A stretch of DNA of 64,000 nucleotides from Pelotomaculum sp. UBA1371 (GCA_002305915.1 DBRJ01000004.1:30742-94741), one strand, 5' to 3'. Numbered from the stretch's first letter, positions 17,553-26,665 are shown. The notes: generated from the letters alone by a model not told the origin. Numbers and translations: made by a program.

Positions 17553-17951
17553 TTGGAATCTAAGGAAATTGTCCGTGAAGAACAAACCGGTCTTGGTTCA
17601 ATCAGGATTTCTGATGAGGTAGTGAAAGTCATTGCCGGGTTGGCTGCCATAGATATTAATGGGGTAGCCGGTATGAGCGGCGGCATTGCCGGCGGCATAG
17701 CAGAGATGCTGGGCAGAAAGAACCTTTCCAAGGGGATCAAGGTTGAGGTTGGCGAAAAGGAAGCTGCAGTAGATGCCTTCGTTATTATGGAATACGGCAT
17801 CCGCATCCCCGATGTGGCTGCTCAAATCCAGGAAAGCATCAAAAACGCCATAGAGCGGATGACCGGTCTTGTGGTTGTTGAGGTCAACGTCAATGTTCAG
17901 GGAGTAGCCTTTGGAGCTGAGGCCAGGGAAGAAGAACACAGGGTCAGATAA
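17553..17951 (+). CDS. Asp23/Gls24 family envelope stress protein
   Basis: 132 residues from a TTG at 17553, behind GGCGGAGGTGA. The family signature is clear: IRISDEVVKVIAGLAAIDIN, VAGMSGG, and VPDVAAQIQESIKNAIERMTG-like (here IPDVAAQIQESIKNAIERMT) leading to VVEVNVNVQGV. Asp23 proteins sit at the membrane in complex with AmaP, which is encoded next. They are linked to cell-envelope homeostasis. The same set often stands beside accC and nusB in Firmicutes (the B. subtilis counterpart is YqhY). Confidence 0.92.
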   Translation: MESKEIVREEQTGLGSIRISDEVVKVIAGLAAIDINGVAGMSGGIAGGIAEMLGRKNLSKGIKVEVGEKEAAVDAFVIMEYGIRIPDVAAQIQESIKNAIERMTGLVVVEVNVNVQGVAFGAEAREEEHRVR

Positions 17952-18003
17952 CAGCCGTCAACCCCCTTGCCAGGGGGTTGGCTTTTGAAGGGGGTAACCT
18001 ATA

Positions 18004-18534
18004 ATGAGTCCTTTGGACAGGGCTTTGCTGGCTGTTTATTCATTTTTGTTTACTGTGCTGATTGCACTGTTTTCCGCGGTAATGCTGGGATGGACGGCAC
18101 CCTTGTATTTTTTCAGGGATCTCTTTGCTCCCGTCCGGCCGGAACTTTTCTGGCCATTTATAGCCATCGTGATCCTGACGGGCCTCCGATTATTCTGGAT
18201 CAGCCTCTCCAGGCCAAGAGGCAAACATGTGGTGCTTGCAGAAACTTCGCTGGGACAGGTAAAGGTATCCTTCCAGGCTATTGAAAGTTTGGTGGAAAAG
18301 GTTGTGTCACAGTTTAACGGCATCCGGGATGTAAAACCACGGATCATAGCCGTCCCCCAGGGTGTGGGTATTCAGGTCAGGGCTTCTGTTACCCCTGACG
18401 TGAATGTACCGGAGGTGTCCAGGGAAATCCAAAACCGGATTAAGGAACGTATTCTGGAAGTTACAGGGATTACCGTCAATACTGTTAAAATTTCCGTTGA
18501 AAACATCTCGCTCAACAAGCCCAGGGTTGAATAA
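18004..18534 (+). CDS. amaP: Alkaline shock response membrane anchor protein AmaP
   Basis: 176 residues. Two N-terminal membrane helices (about 8-30 and 42-62) are followed by an Asp23-like soluble domain (VKVSFQAIESLVEKVVSQFN ... VEVTGITVNTVKI-like). This is the layout of AmaP, which anchors Asp23 at the membrane. The ATG at 18004 has GGGGGTAACC upstream. Last residues: ENISLNKPRVE. It is co-directional with its partner genes. Confidence 0.9.
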   Translation: MSPLDRALLAVYSFLFTVLIALFSAVMLGWTAPLYFFRDLFAPVRPELFWPFIAIVILTGLRLFWISLSRPRGKHVVLAETSLGQVKVSFQAIESLVEKVVSQFNGIRDVKPRIIAVPQGVGIQVRASVTPDVNVPEVSREIQNRIKERILEVTGITVNTVKISVENISLNKPRVE

Positions 18535-18641
18535 GAAAGTACTTTCCGGTTTAGAGCGGAGTAAAAAACATCGCGTCCTTTTGCTGGTTCTGGTTTCAGG
18601 CAGGACGGATCGTTTTGAAAAACCCGAAAAGGGGTGTTCTG

Positions 18642-18854
18642 ATGGGAATTATCCAGGAGATCCTGGAAAAACATCTAGGTAAGGCAGTGGGTATACTAAT
18701 AGGTATCCTCTTCGGTTTACTGGCTATAAAATACGGTCTGCTAAGGGCTATTTTCGTGGCGCTGTGCGCTCTAGCCGGGTATTATATCGGTAAACGCCTG
18801 GATGAAAGAGTTGATTTCCGGGAAATATTTTCAAGGCTCTTTGGGGAACGCTAA
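18642..18854 (+). CDS. DUF2273 small membrane protein
   Basis: 70 residues from the ATG at 18642, which has AAAAGGGGTG nicely placed; an in-frame upstream ATG at 18615 lacks one. Two close membrane helices (VGILIGILFGLLAIKYG and FVALCALAGYYIGKRLDE) are the DUF2273 pattern. The family is found next to Asp23/AmaP genes in Firmicutes and is taken to belong to the same envelope complex. The biochemical role is unknown. Confidence 0.88.
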   Translation: MGIIQEILEKHLGKAVGILIGILFGLLAIKYGLLRAIFVALCALAGYYIGKRLDERVDFREIFSRLFGER

Positions 18855-18984
18855 CAATGGTTTTTCACTGAGGTTAAAAAAAGTTATAACAATATAGTAG
18901 CTGCAGGTACAGTATACTTCATGTTGAATCTTAGACAAACGACCTGCTTTCAGGCGTTGTCCTGGCAGCGCAAGGAGGACACGG

Positions 18985-19410
18985 GTGAGTAGAAGACAGG
19001 CCAGGGAAAGGGCTCTCCAGGTTCTGTTTCAAGTTGACCTGGGCGGCGTGGACCCCCGTAAGGCCATGCAGGACATGGATGAAAACTTCGGGGTTTTACC
19101 GAAAAACGCAGACTTTGCCGAAAAAATTGTATTTGGAACACTGGACAATCTGGAATTAATTGATCAGATCATAGCAAGTATCAGCAAAGAATGGGACCTG
19201 AAGAGGATGGCCTCGGTGGACAGAAATATTATGCGCCTGGCCCTGTACGAAATCTTATACTGCAGGGATATTCCCGGGAATGTTTCTGTAAACGAGGCGG
19301 TGGAACTGGGCAAGGTTTTCGGTGGGGAAGATTCAGGCCGTTTTATTAACGGCATCCTGGGCAAGGTACTGGAAAAACCCGAAGAGTACAGAACTTCACC
19401 TTTAAATTGA
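18985..19410 (+). CDS. nusB: Transcription antitermination factor NusB
   Basis: 141 residues, the normal length. It is the all-helical RNA-binding partner of NusE in rRNA antitermination complexes. It begins SRRQARERALQVLFQVDLGG. The C-terminal signature NIMRLALYEILYCRDIPGNV, with VNEAVELGKVFGGEDSGRFI-type ending, is complete. The GTG start follows a perfect AAGGAGG. It is typically found after the Asp23/AmaP set and near xseA-folD, as here. Confidence 0.95.
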   Translation: MSRRQARERALQVLFQVDLGGVDPRKAMQDMDENFGVLPKNADFAEKIVFGTLDNLELIDQIIASISKEWDLKRMASVDRNIMRLALYEILYCRDIPGNVSVNEAVELGKVFGGEDSGRFINGILGKVLEKPEEYRTSPLN

Positions 19411-19567
19411 GTTTTTCGTGCTGTTGATTCAGATTACACAAATTTTGAGCAGGCCAACTCCTTTCGGTGTGCTCTTAAATTTTAACAGACGAAATACGTA
19501 GGAATTAAGCAGATCATCTCGAATATCAAATAAAGATGCAATCCTAATAGAAAGGAATACTACTTAT

Positions 19568-20431
19568 ATGTACAGGATTCTTAAAAAAGATGTCTTAGTT
19601 CCGTCAATTAACCTCTTTGAAATCGAGGCGCCCAAAGTGGCCGGGAAAGCAGAACCCGGACAGTTTGTTATTCTTCGCGTTCAGGAGAAGGGAGAAAGAA
19701 TTCCTTTAACCATTGCAGATTTTGACCGTGCCAGAGGAACAATCACCTGTGTATTTCAAGAAGTAGGAAAGACAACAATGGAATTGGGGACACTTAACGA
19801 GGGTGATTATATCCTGGATTTTGTCGGGCCCCTGGGGACGCCTTCCCACATTGAATTGTTCGGCCGGGTTGTATGTGTCGGGGGCGGCGTGGGTGTAGCG
19901 CCGGTCCACCCCATTGCCCGGGCCTTGAAAGAAGCAGGTAACGAGGTCCTCGGGATCATCGGAGCCAGGAATAAGGATTTGCTCTTCTGGGAGGACAAGT
20001 TGAGGGCTGCCTGCACTGAATTACGCCTGACAACCGACGACGGCTCCTATATGAGAAAGGGCTTTGTCACGGATTTATTAAAGGAAGCTATCCTTGAAGA
20101 CGGCAAGATCGATCTCTGCCTGGCCATCGGTCCCCTGCCCATGATGCGGGCCGTGTGCGAACTGACCCGGGAATACGGCATAAAAACCATTGTCAGTTTA
20201 AATACCCTGATGGTTGACGGAACCGGCATGTGCGGTTGCTGCCGTGTTACAGTGGGCGGGGAAACACGTTTTGCCTGTGTAGACGGGCCGGAATTTGACG
20301 GACACCAGGTGGACTTTGCCGAGATGTCCCGCCGCTCTGTAATCTACAAACCCCAGGAATTGCTGGCCCGGGAGAAATATCAACAAAACAACGCCTGCCG
20401 GTGCACCTGTAAGGGAGGGAGCTGTAAATAA
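19568..20431 (+). CDS. nfnA: NfnA-type FAD/NAD-binding ferredoxin-NADP reductase subunit
   Basis: 287 residues of the sulfide dehydrogenase / dihydroorotate dehydrogenase electron-transfer family. The FAD domain is at the N-terminus (GQFVILRVQEKGERIPLTIAD). The NAD domain has VVCVGGGVGVAPVHPIARAL and AIGPLPMMRAVCELT. The [2Fe-2S] cysteines lie in DGTGMCGCCRV and FACVDGPEFDGH, and a Cys-rich tail ends the protein. With the next gene it forms NfnAB, the bifurcating NADH-dependent reduced ferredoxin:NADP oxidoreductase of anaerobes. The stop overlaps the nfnB ATG by one base. GAAAGGAA precedes the ATG. Confidence 0.88.
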   Translation: MYRILKKDVLVPSINLFEIEAPKVAGKAEPGQFVILRVQEKGERIPLTIADFDRARGTITCVFQEVGKTTMELGTLNEGDYILDFVGPLGTPSHIELFGRVVCVGGGVGVAPVHPIARALKEAGNEVLGIIGARNKDLLFWEDKLRAACTELRLTTDDGSYMRKGFVTDLLKEAILEDGKIDLCLAIGPLPMMRAVCELTREYGIKTIVSLNTLMVDGTGMCGCCRVTVGGETRFACVDGPEFDGHQVDFAEMSRRSVIYKPQELLAREKYQQNNACRCTCKGGSCK

Positions 20432-21837
20432 TGACTGAAAAGAAAAAGGCGATTAATCCACAAAAAAATCCTATGTCCGTACAGGACCCGGCTTTGCGTG
20501 TGAAAAATTTCAATGAAGTTGCCCTGGGCTACAATGAGGCAGCTGTTATCGCCGAGGCCGGCCGTTGCCTGCAGTGTAAAAATATGCCCTGCAGACAGGG
20601 CTGTCCGGTTGATATCGACATTTCAGCCTTCATCAAACTGGCCGGAGAAGGTGATTTTGCCGGAGCTGCCAAAAAGATTAAGGAGAAAAACGCCCTGCCA
20701 GGTGTTTGCGGCCGGGTCTGTCCCCAGGAAAACCAGTGTGAGAAATACTGTACCCTGGGCAAAAAACACGAGCCCGTCGCCATTGGCCGGATCGAGCGTT
20801 TCTGTGCCGACTGGGAAATGGCCAACGGCACGGGATCCCAGGAAGTCGCACCCCCCACCGGTAAAAAGGTAGCTGTGGTTGGTTCCGGCCCTGCGGGTCT
20901 GACCTGCGCCGCCGACCTGGCCAAACTGGGGCACCGGGTTACTATTTTCGAGGCCCTGCATATACCGGGCGGCGTATTGATGTACGGGATTCCCGAGTTT
21001 CGCCTGCCCAAGGCCATTGTTCAGGCGGAAATAGATAACCTTAAAAAGTTGGGTGTAGAAATTCAGGTCAACTCAGTAGTGGGTCGATTTGCAACCATTG
21101 ATGAACTGATGCAAGAAGAAGGTTTTGACGCAGTTTTTATCGGAACCGGCGCAGGACTTCCCCATTTTATGAGAATACCAGGGGAAAACGCCTGCGGAGT
21201 ATACTCGGCCAATGAATTCCTGACCCGCACCAACTTGATGAAGGCTTACCTTTTCCCCGATTTCGACACCCCGATCCGGGTAGGACGGAAAGTAGCCGTG
21301 CTGGGAGGCGGCAATGTGGCCATGGACGCAGCCCGCACCGCGCTGCGTCTGGGAGCGGAGGAGTCCTGGATTGTTTACCGGCGCTCCAAAGTCGAAATGC
21401 CGGCCCGGCAGGAGGAAGTAAGCCATGCGGAAGAAGAGGGTGTGCGTTTTAAATTCCTAACCAGCCCCACCCGGATTCTTTACAATGATGATTACTGGGT
21501 TACGGCCATGGAGTGCCTGCAATACGAACTGGGCGAACCCGATGAATCCGGGCGCCGCAGGCCGGTTCCCATTAAGGGTTCCGAGTTTATCCTGGATGTG
21601 GACACTGTGGTGGTGGCCATAGGACAGGGCCCGAACCCCCTGGTCCCAAGGACCACCAAAGGACTGGCATGCACAAAAAGGGGTAATATAGTTGCCGAAA
21701 CGGAAACAGGCGCCACTTCCAAGCCCGGGGTCTTTGCCGGCGGGGACGTTGTTACCGGCGCAGCCACGGTGATCCTGGCCATGGGGGCCGGCCGGACGGC
21801 AGCAAATTCCATTCATAACTACTTGACCGGAAAGTAA
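20431..21837 (+). CDS. nfnB: NfnB-type NADPH subunit (glutamate synthase small-subunit family)
   Basis: 468 residues. The N-terminal iron-sulfur domain has RCLQCKNMPCRQGCPVDID and CGRVCPQENQCEKYC. Two dinucleotide folds follow (VVGSGPAGLTCAADLAKLGH and VAVLGGGNVAMDAARTALRL). It is annotated in many genomes as homotetrameric glutamate synthase gltA, but next to an NfnA gene the bifurcating transhydrogenase is the better call. It interconverts NADH, NADPH and reduced ferredoxin in the cytoplasm. Confidence 0.88.
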   Translation: MTEKKKAINPQKNPMSVQDPALRVKNFNEVALGYNEAAVIAEAGRCLQCKNMPCRQGCPVDIDISAFIKLAGEGDFAGAAKKIKEKNALPGVCGRVCPQENQCEKYCTLGKKHEPVAIGRIERFCADWEMANGTGSQEVAPPTGKKVAVVGSGPAGLTCAADLAKLGHRVTIFEALHIPGGVLMYGIPEFRLPKAIVQAEIDNLKKLGVEIQVNSVVGRFATIDELMQEEGFDAVFIGTGAGLPHFMRIPGENACGVYSANEFLTRTNLMKAYLFPDFDTPIRVGRKVAVLGGGNVAMDAARTALRLGAEESWIVYRRSKVEMPARQEEVSHAEEEGVRFKFLTSPTRILYNDDYWVTAMECLQYELGEPDESGRRRPVPIKGSEFILDVDTVVVAIGQGPNPLVPRTTKGLACTKRGNIVAETETGATSKPGVFAGGDVVTGAATVILAMGAGRTAANSIHNYLTGK

Positions 21838-21949
21838 ACAGGTAGTTTGAAGGTGAAAAGGTAAATCTATTTTCTTCCAACAAGACCGGCAAAGATCACC
21901 GGCAATTGGTTTAATAAGACCTTAACCATAATAACCGGGAGTTGTCACA

Positions 21950-23152
21950 TTGCGCGTTTTAACTGTCCAGGAACTGACCAGGCATATAAAAATGCTGCTG
22001 GAAAAAGACTATCTTCTGGCAAATGTATGGGTCAGGGGAGAGATCTCCAATTTCAAACCTGCTTCTTCCGGACACTTCTATTTTACCTTGAAAGACGACT
22101 GCAGCAGTCTAAAGGTAGTTATGTTCCGCTCCAGAAGCCGGCTGGTTCCTTTTCGTCCTGAAAACGGTATGGCCGTCACGATCCGCGGTTACATCTCTTT
22201 ATATGAGCGGGACGGCAACTACCAGCTCTATGCTCAAGAAATTGAGCCCGATGGAACCGGAGCGCTCTACCTTGCCTTTGAACAGCTTAAAGCAAGGCTG
22301 CAAAAAGAAGGGCTGTTTGACCGCAAATACAAAAAAGAGCTTCCTCTCCTGCCGCGCCGGATCGGACTGGTAACCTCGCCAACCGGGGCGGCTGTGAGGG
22401 ATCTTCTGGAAATCATCAGGCGCCGCTGGCCCGGGCTCCAGATCGTCCTTGTGTCCGTGCCGGTTCAGGGGGCCACAGCTCCTCCTGCCGTGGCCCGGGG
22501 TATTGAACTGCTAAACAGGGTGGGCGGTATTGAACTGATCATTGTCGGCCGGGGCGGAGGTTCCCTGGAAGAAATCTGGGCCTTCAACACCGAAATAGTG
22601 GCCAGGAGTATTTTTCGGTCAACCGTACCGGTCATCTCAGCAGTGGGCCACGAAACGGATCTTACCATCTCCGATTTAGTGGCAGATGTCCGGGCTTCAA
22701 CACCGTCGGCCGCCGCCGAGCTCGCTGTTCCCGATAAGCGGGAAATGGAACGCCGGCTTGTGACACTGAAATCCAGGCTGGTCCAGGCTTTAAGGGAAAG
22801 TGCTGTAAGAAGCCGCCGCCGCCTCGATACCTGCCTTGCCCACCGGATTTTTACCCACCCCCGGGATACCCTGTGCGGCTCCCGGCAGCAGTCCCTCGAT
22901 CAGCTCCACCGGCGGCTGACCCAGGATGTCCGGGGTGTTATCGAACGCAAGGGCGGTTCCCTGGCAATACTGGCCGGACAACTTCAAGCCTTAAGTCCCC
23001 TGGCCACCCTGGCCAGAGGTTACTCTATCTGCACCACGTCCGACGGCCGGCAGATTATCCGGGATACTGAATCGGTAGAGAAGGGAGATCGGCTGTCGGT
23101 CCTGCTGCTGAGGGGAAAACTGCAGTGCCTTGTTGAGGGTAAAACAACTTGA
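21950..23152 (+). CDS. xseA: Exodeoxyribonuclease VII large subunit
   Basis: 400 residues from a TTG at 21950, behind GGGAG. The N-terminal OB fold (VWVRGEISNFKPASSGHFYF, LKDDCSSLKVVMFR) is followed by the catalytic domain (RIGLVTSPTGAAVRDLLEI, GRGGGSLEEIWAFN, AVGHETDLTISDLVADVRA STPSAAAEL) and a C-terminal helical region. It degrades single-stranded DNA together with XseB. The small-subunit gene is not adjacent; folD and fchA lie between. Confidence 0.95.
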   Translation: MRVLTVQELTRHIKMLLEKDYLLANVWVRGEISNFKPASSGHFYFTLKDDCSSLKVVMFRSRSRLVPFRPENGMAVTIRGYISLYERDGNYQLYAQEIEPDGTGALYLAFEQLKARLQKEGLFDRKYKKELPLLPRRIGLVTSPTGAAVRDLLEIIRRRWPGLQIVLVSVPVQGATAPPAVARGIELLNRVGGIELIIVGRGGGSLEEIWAFNTEIVARSIFRSTVPVISAVGHETDLTISDLVADVRASTPSAAAELAVPDKREMERRLVTLKSRLVQALRESAVRSRRRLDTCLAHRIFTHPRDTLCGSRQQSLDQLHRRLTQDVRGVIERKGGSLAILAGQLQALSPLATLARGYSICTTSDGRQIIRDTESVEKGDRLSVLLLRGKLQCLVEGKTT

Positions 23153-23174
23153 GTTAAAGTGGGTGTTGGCTAGA

Positions 23175-24059
23175 ATGTCACTTCTTATTGATGGAAAAAA
23201 AGTTGCCGCTTCCCTTCGTGAAGAAGTGGAGTTGGAAATTTCCAGGCTCAGGAAAGAGGGCCTTGCTCCAAAACTGGCTGTTATTCTGGCAGGTGAGGAT
23301 CCGGCTTCGGTTCTCTACTCCCGGTCCATGGAAAAAGCCTGCCTGAGTGTCGGGGTTGCTTTTGAGCTTTTCCATCTGCCGGAAACTCCCTCCGAAGAGA
23401 AAGTTATTAATGTAATTCAAAAATTGAATAACGACAGCTTAATCCACGGAATTATGATAATGCTGCCCCTCCCCCAGGGCATCAATAAACAAAAGGTGCT
23501 GGAAGCTGTTTCCCCGCTGAAGGATGTGGACGGAGTTCATCCCATTAACAGGGGCTATATTCTCAGCAACAGCGAGGGACTGTTTCCCACAACACCACAG
23601 AGCTGTATTGAAATTCTCCTGCGCAACGGAATTGAAATAACCGGGAAACACGCCGTCCTGGTGGGCCGGGGAGAATCTGTGGGGAAGCCCCTGGTTTACA
23701 TGATGCTGAATCAGAACGCTACGGTTACAGTCTGCCATACCAGGACCCGCGACCTGGCCCGGCACACCCGACAGGCTGACATACTCATTGCCGCCGTGGG
23801 CAGGGCCCGCATGATTACCGCCGGTATGGTCAAGCCGGGCGCCGTTGTTGTAGATGCCGGGATCAATGAAGCCGAGGGTGGAGGCATTTGCGGGGACGTG
23901 GACTTTGAACGCGTCCGGGAAGTTGCCGGAGCTATTTCACCCGTACCCGGCGGAGTGGGTAGTCTGACTACGATGTTGATTCAGAAAAATTTGCTCAAGG
24001 CTATTAGAATGCAAAGAAAATATTCTGGAAGACAAGGAGGCCCCGGCTGCATTGGGTGA
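23175..24059 (+). CDS. folD: Methylenetetrahydrofolate dehydrogenase / methenyl-THF cyclohydrolase
   Basis: 294 residues from the ATG at 23175 (MSLLIDGKKVAASLREEVE), just after the xseA stop. The catalytic Lys is in YSRSMEKACLSVG. MLPLPQGINKQKVLEAVSPL and KDVDGVHPINRG bind folate, and VGRGESVGKPLVYMML is the NADP region, ending in PVPGGVGSLTTMLI. It acts in one-carbon metabolism, including the methyl branch of the Wood-Ljungdahl pathway where present. The last 20 residues extend beyond the conserved end and overlap the fchA start by eight bases. Confidence 0.95.
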   Translation: MSLLIDGKKVAASLREEVELEISRLRKEGLAPKLAVILAGEDPASVLYSRSMEKACLSVGVAFELFHLPETPSEEKVINVIQKLNNDSLIHGIMIMLPLPQGINKQKVLEAVSPLKDVDGVHPINRGYILSNSEGLFPTTPQSCIEILLRNGIEITGKHAVLVGRGESVGKPLVYMMLNQNATVTVCHTRTRDLARHTRQADILIAAVGRARMITAGMVKPGAVVVDAGINEAEGGGICGDVDFERVREVAGAISPVPGGVGSLTTMLIQKNLLKAIRMQRKYSGRQGGPGCIG

Positions 24060-24687
24060 TTTTTTCAACAAAAGCCTGCGTGAAATAATAGAGTTGTCTG
24101 CCTCCAGTGCACCCGTTCCCGGCGGCGGTAGTATATCAGCCATCGTCGCCTGTTTAGGGGCAACCATGACCGCAATGGTCTGCAACCTGACTGCCGGCAA
24201 GGAAAAGTACCGGGATGTCGAATCCCTTGTCCGGGAGATCAATAATTCGCTGAGCTCCCTGCTGACGAAGCTGGAGAACCTGGTGGAAGAAGACATGGCC
24301 GAATTCCAGCATTTTATGACAGCCTACCGTTTACCCAGGGAGACGGAAGAACAAAAAGCTGTCCGGGAAGAGGCCCTGCAAAGGGCTTTGCGGGGTTCCA
24401 CAGAAATACCGCTGGAAATTGCCCGGACTTGTCTGATGATCCTGCAGCTTACCCAACAACTCGCCGGCATCGGTAACAAAATGGCCATCAGTGACGCGGG
24501 GGTAGCAGCAACTGTTACAGAAGCTGCCCTGAACAGCGTTCTTCTAACCGCCTCCAGCAATGTACCTTTAATTAAAGATAACGGTTATGCAGAACGTGTT
24601 GCCGCAGAAATTGCCTCTTTAACAGACGAAGCCGGGCAAATCAAGGAAAAAATTATGAACGTGGTGAGGGAAAGAATGAAGAATTAA
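24052..24687 (+). CDS. fchA: Cyclodeaminase/cyclohydrolase family protein (FchA-like)
   Basis: 211 residues of the FTCD_C fold, helical with SSAPVPGGGSISAIVACLGA near the N-terminus and IGNKMAISDAGVAATVTEAA near residue 150. Stand-alone members are methenyl-tetrahydrofolate cyclohydrolases. The TTG start is preceded by AAGGAGG and overlaps folD. Since FolD is usually bifunctional, a separate cyclohydrolase beside it suggests either a division of labour or a boosted one-carbon flux. Confidence 0.88.
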   Translation: MGDFFNKSLREIIELSASSAPVPGGGSISAIVACLGATMTAMVCNLTAGKEKYRDVESLVREINNSLSSLLTKLENLVEEDMAEFQHFMTAYRLPRETEEQKAVREEALQRALRGSTEIPLEIARTCLMILQLTQQLAGIGNKMAISDAGVAATVTEAALNSVLLTASSNVPLIKDNGYAERVAAEIASLTDEAGQIKEKIMNVVRERMKN

Positions 24688-24689
24688 TA

Positions 24690-24723
24690 AAAAATATTGA
24701 TAATATTATCGATATTTTTGTTT
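24690..24723 (+). terminator. AT-rich terminator after fchA
   Basis: A 15-base arm (24690-24704) is followed directly by its complement with one G:T pair (24705-24719), ending in a T-run. The stem is almost purely AT, so termination may be weak. Confidence 0.55.
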
Positions 24724-24750
24724 CTTACTTCACTTTTTTCCATATATAAT
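24722..24750 (+). promoter_or_regulatory. Candidate promoter for xseB-ispA
   Basis: A perfect TATAAT (24745-24750) lies 26 bases before the xseB start. The -35 (TTCTTA, 24722-24727, 17-base spacer) is weak. Confidence 0.4.
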
Positions 24751-24776
24751 ATGGGCAAACCGGATGGAGGGCAAAG

Positions 24777-25046
24777 ATGGCCGATAAAATGAAAGAGACG
24801 AGTTTCGAGAAAGCCATAGCCCGCTTGGAAGAGATTGTGAAGGAACTGGAAGACGGCCGTCTGCCGCTGGAAAGCGCACTTGTCTTATTCGAAGAGGGTG
24901 TTAAGCTTTCCCGGATCTGTGAAGGGTACCTGGAAGCGGCCGAGCAAAGAATATCCATTCTCCTGGAAGATGAAAAAGGCGGGGTGACTTTAAAAGAAGT
25001 AAATTCACTACCATCCCCCGGGGGAGGAAAAAGCGTTGAATTTTAA
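24777..25046 (+). CDS. xseB: Exodeoxyribonuclease VII small subunit
   Basis: 89 residues. The coiled-coil hairpin core is typical: SFEKAIARLEEIVKELEDGR LPLESAL and LFEEGVKLSRICEGYLEAAE. The ATG follows GGATGGAGGG. It binds XseA, encoded 1.6 kb upstream. The last residues extend past the family core, and the stop overlaps the ispA TTG start by 11 bases. Confidence 0.93.
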   Translation: MADKMKETSFEKAIARLEEIVKELEDGRLPLESALVLFEEGVKLSRICEGYLEAAEQRISILLEDEKGGVTLKEVNSLPSPGGGKSVEF

Positions 25047-25917
25047 GGAAGAGTTAAAAAAAAGGGCAAAGATTGTAGAAGAAGCCCTCGAACGTTTCCT
25101 ACCCCCTTCTACTGTTTTTCCTCCTCTAATTCATCAGGCCATGCGCTACAGCGTCATGGGTGGTGGCAAGAGAATAAGACCGTCGCTGGTTATGGCGGGG
25201 GCGGAGGCTGTGGGGGGGTCCGCCGCCAGCGTTTTGCCCGCAGCCTGCGCCGTGGAGTTAATCCATGTCTACTCTCTAATTCATGACGACCTGCCCGCAA
25301 TGGATAACGATGACTATCGCCGGGGCAAATTAACAAGTCACAAGGTCTACGGGGAAGCGATAGCCGTATTAGCAGGAGACGCCCTGCTGACCCTGGCCTT
25401 TCAATTACTGGCTGAAAATAAGGCCGGCCGCCCCGAGGATACCTTAAAGGTCATTCGTGAAGCCGCCCTGGGAGCCGGAACAAAGGGTTTGATCGGTGGT
25501 CAGGTGGTGGACATATTTTCAACTGGGGAAGAGGTTGACGAGGTTACCCTGGAGTATATCCACCGCAACAAAACCGGCGCCCTTTACCGGATTTCTGTCA
25601 GAACAGGGGCAATTCTGGCCGGAGCACGGCAAGATCAACTGGAGGCGCTCAGCCGGTATGCAGAACACCTGGGACTGGCTTTTCAAATTAAAGATGATAT
25701 CCTGGACCTTGTAGGCGAGGAAAAAATAATTGGAAAACCGGTGGGCAGCGATTTAAAGAATAAAAAGGCCACTTACCCGGCCCTTTTCGGCCTGGAAAAC
25801 TCCCGGGAAAAGGCTAGCCGGGAATGTGCCAGGGCGCTTTCCGCCATCAGTGGTTTTGGAAAAGAAGCTGATTTTTTAAGATCTCTGGTTAATTTTGTGA
25901 TAAACAGGGATTATTGA
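25036..25917 (+). CDS. ispA: Farnesyl diphosphate synthase (polyprenyl synthetase)
   Basis: 293 residues. The chain-elongating prenyltransferase condenses IPP with DMAPP/GPP. The first Asp-rich motif is LIHDDLPAMDNDDYRRG and the second is FQIKDDILD. GGGKRIRPSLVMAG binds the diphosphate. The TTG start at 25036 has GGGGGAGGAAA upstream. It precedes the OLE RNA gene; ispA-OLE-oapA-dxs is the conserved setting of that RNA. Confidence 0.95.
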   Translation: MNFKEELKKRAKIVEEALERFLPPSTVFPPLIHQAMRYSVMGGGKRIRPSLVMAGAEAVGGSAASVLPAACAVELIHVYSLIHDDLPAMDNDDYRRGKLTSHKVYGEAIAVLAGDALLTLAFQLLAENKAGRPEDTLKVIREAALGAGTKGLIGGQVVDIFSTGEEVDEVTLEYIHRNKTGALYRISVRTGAILAGARQDQLEALSRYAEHLGLAFQIKDDILDLVGEEKIIGKPVGSDLKNKKATYPALFGLENSREKASRECARALSAISGFGKEADFLRSLVNFVINRDY

Positions 25918-26009
25918 GTTGCGGTTCAGCCAGGAGGAACAGGATCCATTCTATTTTCTTAAATACACCCATATGATTATAAAGCAGCTCTTTCAAGAAC
26001 TTACGCGAT

Positions 26010-26039
26010 TTGAAAAAGAACCCGGGTATATGTTATAAT
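26010..26039 (+). promoter_or_regulatory. Sigma-A promoter of the OLE RNA
   Basis: TTGAAA (26010-26015), 18 bases, TATAAT (26034-26039), with TG at the extended -10 position (26031-26032). The expected start of transcription is near 26046, about 18 bases before the first base of the RNA's closing stem. Confidence 0.75.
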
Positions 26040-26063
26040 TACTCCCTGGTAAAAGTTTTATAT

Positions 26064-26665
26064 GATAAGTGACACAGTATCCTAGTCAGATGAACCTTTT
26101 TGAAGGCGGGCCTAAAAATCCGTCAAGGGCACATCGATGAAGTTCCTGGTGCTGGCTGCCGACGCCCAGTCGGGGGTTGGTACTGGGAGTTAAGGGGGTG
26201 GGGCGACCCGCAACGGCATGTGGGCGTTGACCCCGCCCCCGTGGAGACCCAAGTGCGTGGTATTGCCATTGCGTCTTTATCGTCAATGGTCAACTATGGC
26301 TTGGGATTAAACCTGCATGTGGTTAGCGCTGCATGCAGTGTAGCCTGCCTTGAGTGGTAGCGGTGGATATTAGTTTTTTTCAGCCGGCCGGGCATGGGCC
26401 CGTGAACGGCCGGCTGTTAATTGAAACCCCTACTGCAAAAGAGGCTAGAAAAGGTATATTCTGTCGGGGAAAACTCCTAGGCTGTCCGGATTTCCAGGGC
26501 GGGCCGGAGATTAAAGTGTGGACTAAGTGGTAATCCTGCCCCGGGATCGGAAACGACCGGAAACAGCTTTAAAGGGAAACCGCCGGTTTGGCGACAGCCG
26601 GCAGCTGTTTGGGAAAACCTGCTGGACCTAAGCCACAATATTTATCCGGCCCGCTGTCACTTATC
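26064..26665 (+). ncRNA. ole: OLE RNA (ornate, large, extremophilic)
   Basis: No plausible protein occupies the 818 bases between ispA and the next gene. The ends of this block form an 11-bp perfect stem, GATAAGTGACA (26064-26074) with TGTCACTTATC (26655-26665), enclosing about 600 bases rich in local helices (for example the GC-rich CAGCCGGCCG/CGGCCGGCTG hairpin near 26382-26415). A strong promoter precedes it. Size, position (between ispA and an OapA gene, then dxs) and a membrane-protein partner immediately downstream are those of OLE RNA, which with OapA forms a membrane-bound ribonucleoprotein linked to energy, cold and ethanol stress. The class was called from context and stem structure; no covariance model was run. 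Confidence 0.88.

Noticed and set aside
26086..26360. Open reading frames on both strands (26100-26360 plus, 26086-26286 minus)
   Set aside because: They lie inside the stem-bounded OLE RNA, have no ribosome binding sites and code for low-complexity sequence rich in Gly, Arg and Trp.
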